Shown piece by piece: positions 61,692-64,000 of a DNA stretch of 64,000 bases. The DNA comes from Gracilaria gracilis (Eukaryota; Rhodophyta; Florideophyceae; Gracilariales; Gracilariaceae). Under the pieces are notes generated by a model. That model ran no database searches and was not told where the DNA came from. It saw only the letters and a program-made list of their open reading frames with translations. The position numbers were made by a program, and so were the translations under genes. The stretch's first letter is position 1. The number at the start of each line of letters is the position of its first letter. The stretch is taken from contig JARGSG010000099.1 of assembly GCA_030374805.1 (NCBI GenBank), positions 186,001 to 250,000 of the forward strand. The letters run 5' to 3'.

Positions 61692-62687
61692 TTATCTCAA
61701 AAAAGCAATTCTCCTCCAAGTACATGGAGTGTCTGGAATGCTGCCAGTTCTCATGTGGATTCCGAACATTTGAACGACAACGTAGAAATCTGGAAGTACT
61801 ATCGCTTTTCGTACAAATGAACTGCAAGGAACAACCTCCAACGCTATTTTTCCGTTCTCTATTTCGTACATGAACCTTTTATGCCCAAATCTCTCAACCA
61901 CTTCAGAGTTGCTTACATCTGCACTCACTTTCTTCAGCTTTCGAATGAGGGCACACTTTGGTTCAATACGACTGCGAGGACGGAATATACTTTGTATAAT
62001 TCCGTATTGTGGTGAGGACCGATCATTGTACGCTATGCCGTCATGTCGTTTTTGAGCTCCAAACACAGTCTCTCCAGCATACACCGTTTCATACATCCTA
62101 TCATCACACCATTCAAACGTTGCATGGAACCTTGCACTTTTGACTTCTTCACATATGGTTAGGTTGGTGAGAGGATGAAGCACATCTCTAATAGCCTTCA
62201 TTGCGTCCTCAATACCCTTTGATTGCAGAACAATATTCTTCACACTACTCTCCCAATGTGTGTACGAATAATTGGTATTCAACGGGTTAGGCTCCATTTC
62301 TTGGTCCCCACTTTGAGTCTGAATCCTGACCTCTGCATTCCTTGTCAGCAAACGAGAGCTGTTTAAGGTGGATCTAGAGAATTGCGGACGCAGTGGAGGA
62401 TTCGTTAGCTTTTGCCGTGCACTTAGAAGCTGAGGAGCAAGGACTTCCAGGTGGCCATTCGTGCTCGCGTAGCTCTCTTTGGTAGTTTTATGCATCGTCT
62501 CATTGGAGTCTGTGGAACCCTTTCTGATGCAGCCGAAATAAAAAAGATGGATCGCAAGGTGAAACATTGTGCGGTGCATCTTCGTATTTGTCTTGCAGCG
62601 AAAGAGATTCGACATATCTCGTCCTACCGCAAAACCAAGTTCAGCGAGACTTTGTATGTCTTTGAGTGTTGTAGTGCAATGCCCCAA
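61692..62687 (-). pseudogene. Fragment of an unidentified protein, probably transposon-borne, 331 codons
   Basis: Open frame without an ATG start (begins TTG). The C-terminal half is well ordered: YNDRSSPQYGIIQSIFRPRS, PKCALIRKLKKV, VVERFGHKRFMYEIENGKI, LEVVPCSSFVRKAIVLPDF. I recall similar segments in large proteins of repetitive elements but cannot name the family. Position next to other mobile DNA and the missing N-terminus suggest a truncated copy. Confidence 0.4.
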
Positions 62688-63511
62688 TGGGGGAAAGAAC
62701 CACGAAGACGTTCGGGATCTTCCTCACACGAGGTAGCACAGCAAGCAGAACCCTTCCAGGGATGACACCACTAAGTCGGGGTGTAAGGCCGAGGCCACCC
62801 TTCACGACGAGCGTAGGAAGGTGAGACAAGAAGGTATTCCGCGTGAGCGGCGTGTGTGTGTTATTCACCAAGGAGGCGAAGTGTCCACAGTGTGGCGAGT
62901 GCGACGCGGTGTCAGCACAGGCTGCGAGTGGCGGAGTAACCACCCAAAAGCAAGGGGAAAAGGGAAAGGAAAGAAAAGGAAAAGGGGAGTCCACAAGATG
63001 TGGTTAAGGATACGGCAAAGCCTGTGGAAACCTTATACAAGGGCGCACGCGGCAGCGATTGGTAAATACTCCCAATAGAGGGTTCGTTTAGGGGATGCAG
63101 GGAGGATAGACAGTCCGTAGGCTACGGGATATCTCTCCAAGGAGGAGTTGAGTACCGCCGAAGGCAAAGCAGTCTAGAGCCAAAACCCTGGTTGGGGAGG
63201 TTTACTGGGTGCGACGGCATAGTTGCCGGCGCACTAAGTAGTGTAGCTCGCCTCCCGTACTGTACGGCAAATACCATAACAATCTAGAATACCCCCATAA
63301 AGGGTGCAGAATTACCAGCCATGCTGTGCCAACCTCCTGGACTCTGCCGTGTCCCACGTGTCCCATCCACCAACGTGGCCATCGTATGTAGTGATAATTA
63401 ACCCAGCCGACATGTGGGAAATAACTAAGTCATGGGAATCCCTCAAGGAGGGCGTTGCACTTCATATCCCCCTCCTTAGCCGAGGGCGCGACTCTTTTCG
63501 CGAGCGACTCG
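62688..63511. other. Leader-like region before a partial frame
   Basis: GC content rises again. A short plus-strand segment near 62870-62910 could encode CPQCGEC, but it follows a stop and is not called. The rest may be the 5' untranslated region or terminal repeat of a retroelement whose frame starts at 63512. Confidence 0.35.
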
Positions 63512-64000
63512 ATGGCGGACCAAGGCTATAAAGAAACGACCCCCTCCGGCTCGCCGGCAATTCCCTTCGACCCAGCGCACACCACACCTGCCTACGCAGC
63601 GCATACTCCTTCACAAGGCGAGTCCCTCCGACAACGCGTTCCTCGAGCCTCACCAGCGCACTCAACTTCCCCGGCTACGCCGGTTATCGACTTAACCATC
63701 ACCGAAATGTCCGGTCAGCAACCGAACCACCCTCCGCAGGGATACTTCACCGGCTTCCAGTCCGTCCCCCTGCCACAGGGCAACACCAACCAACAACTTC
63801 CGCAAGGCGGCAACCAACCTGCGCAAGCAGGGGCGCAAACAGGGGCGCTCCCGACGACGCAGCCCACGGCTCACCCGTCTAACCAACCCGTTGCGGGGGC
63901 AGGCCTGCTAGCGCCTCACCCGATGGGGGGAGTCATACCAGCCGGCATGCCGGTGCGCGTCTGGCCGCATTACGATACCCTGGTGGGGTTGAATCCGAAC
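63512..64000 (+). CDS. Partial Pro/Gln/Gly-rich frame running off the window (possible retroelement ORF1/gag)
   Basis: ATG at 63512 (ctcgATGGC) opens a frame of 163 codons with no stop before the window ends. The visible part is low-complexity and uncharged: MADQGYKETTPSGSPAIPF, PATPVIDLTITEMSGQQ, NQQLPQGGNQPAQAG, MGGVIPAGMPVRVWPHYD. Disordered Pro/Gln-rich N-termini are common in retroelement ORF1 or gag proteins, and the neighbourhood is full of mobile DNA, so that is the favoured guess. A host gene cannot be excluded. Confidence 0.45.
   Translation, partial: MADQGYKETTPSGSPAIPFDPAHTTPAYAAHTPSQGESLRQRVPRASPAHSTSPATPVIDLTITEMSGQQPNHPPQGYFTGFQSVPLPQGNTNQQLPQGGNQPAQAGAQTGALPTTQPTAHPSNQPVAGAGLLAPHPMGGVIPAGMPVRVWPHYDTLVGLNPN

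Noticed and set aside
62870..63000. CPQCGEC zinc-knuckle-like plus-strand frame
   Set aside because: Directly preceded by a stop, short, and followed by Lys/Gly low complexity; not enough to call a gene.

Overview
The window looks like nuclear DNA of a red alga, probably a florideophyte such as Chondrus or a relative. The placement is inferred from gene content and layout, not from any search. Genes are mostly single-exon and GC-rich. The few introns are very short (72, 75, 112 and 160 bp). A plastid-type phosphoribulokinase with a transit peptide, a thylakoid-type CXXCXGXG zinc-finger protein and a plastid-type bifunctional nuclease show a photosynthetic eukaryote. A PAPS-transporter-like protein fits sulfated polysaccharide synthesis, and methionine synthase is the B12-dependent form. 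GC-rich gene islands alternate with AT-richer, transposon-bearing stretches.

Layout. 1-5.4 kb: zf-4CXXC_R1 zinc-finger protein, a SLC35B/PAPS-type transporter and an ELO fatty-acid elongase, all on +. 5.8-10.4 kb: TRAPPC8/Trs85-like protein on -, followed by a tRNA-Glu(CTC). 10.9-19.6 kb: phosphoribulokinase (-), spliced histone H1 (+), bifunctional nuclease with UVR motif (-), RS-domain protein (+), serine palmitoyltransferase LCB1 (-). 20.2-24.4 kb: three low-complexity, very GC-rich genes of unknown function. 24.4-28.3 kb: mostly empty, with one possible small membrane protein. 28.3-38.0 kb: PRA1 protein, spliced Tim13-like chaperone diverging from a HUWE1/TOM1-like HECT ligase, an unknown 462-aa protein and the spliced zinc-finger protein. 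38.5-45.1 kb: cobalamin-dependent methionine synthase and Sua5. 45.3-51.5 kb: a chromatin cluster with Enhancer-of-polycomb (NuA4), Rad21/Rec8 cohesin and spliced Swc5/BCNT (SWR1).

From 52 kb to the end the window is accessory. A tandem pair of 330-aa paralogs of an uncharacterised family (possibly macro-domain-like, by inference) has been invaded by LINE-type retrotransposon fragments. One fragment sits inside the second paralog, flanked by a perfect 10-bp target-site duplication. Taking out the insert and one duplication restores exactly the same length as the intact paralog. Then comes a 2,048-bp DNA transposon with perfect 27-bp terminal inverted repeats and TA flanks, whose transposase carries two in-frame stops near its C-terminus. 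After that come degraded transposon-like sequence and a long Pro/Gln-rich frame that runs off the window.

There are no operons. Many genes sit as divergent pairs sharing about 0.4-1.3 kb (TIM13/HECT, zinc-finger/MetH, EPL1/RAD21, PRK/H1, nuclease/RS protein). Four split genes (H1, Tim13, the CXXCXGXG protein, Swc5) were resolved by matching GT..AG introns with reading phase and family motifs; none is visible as one open frame.
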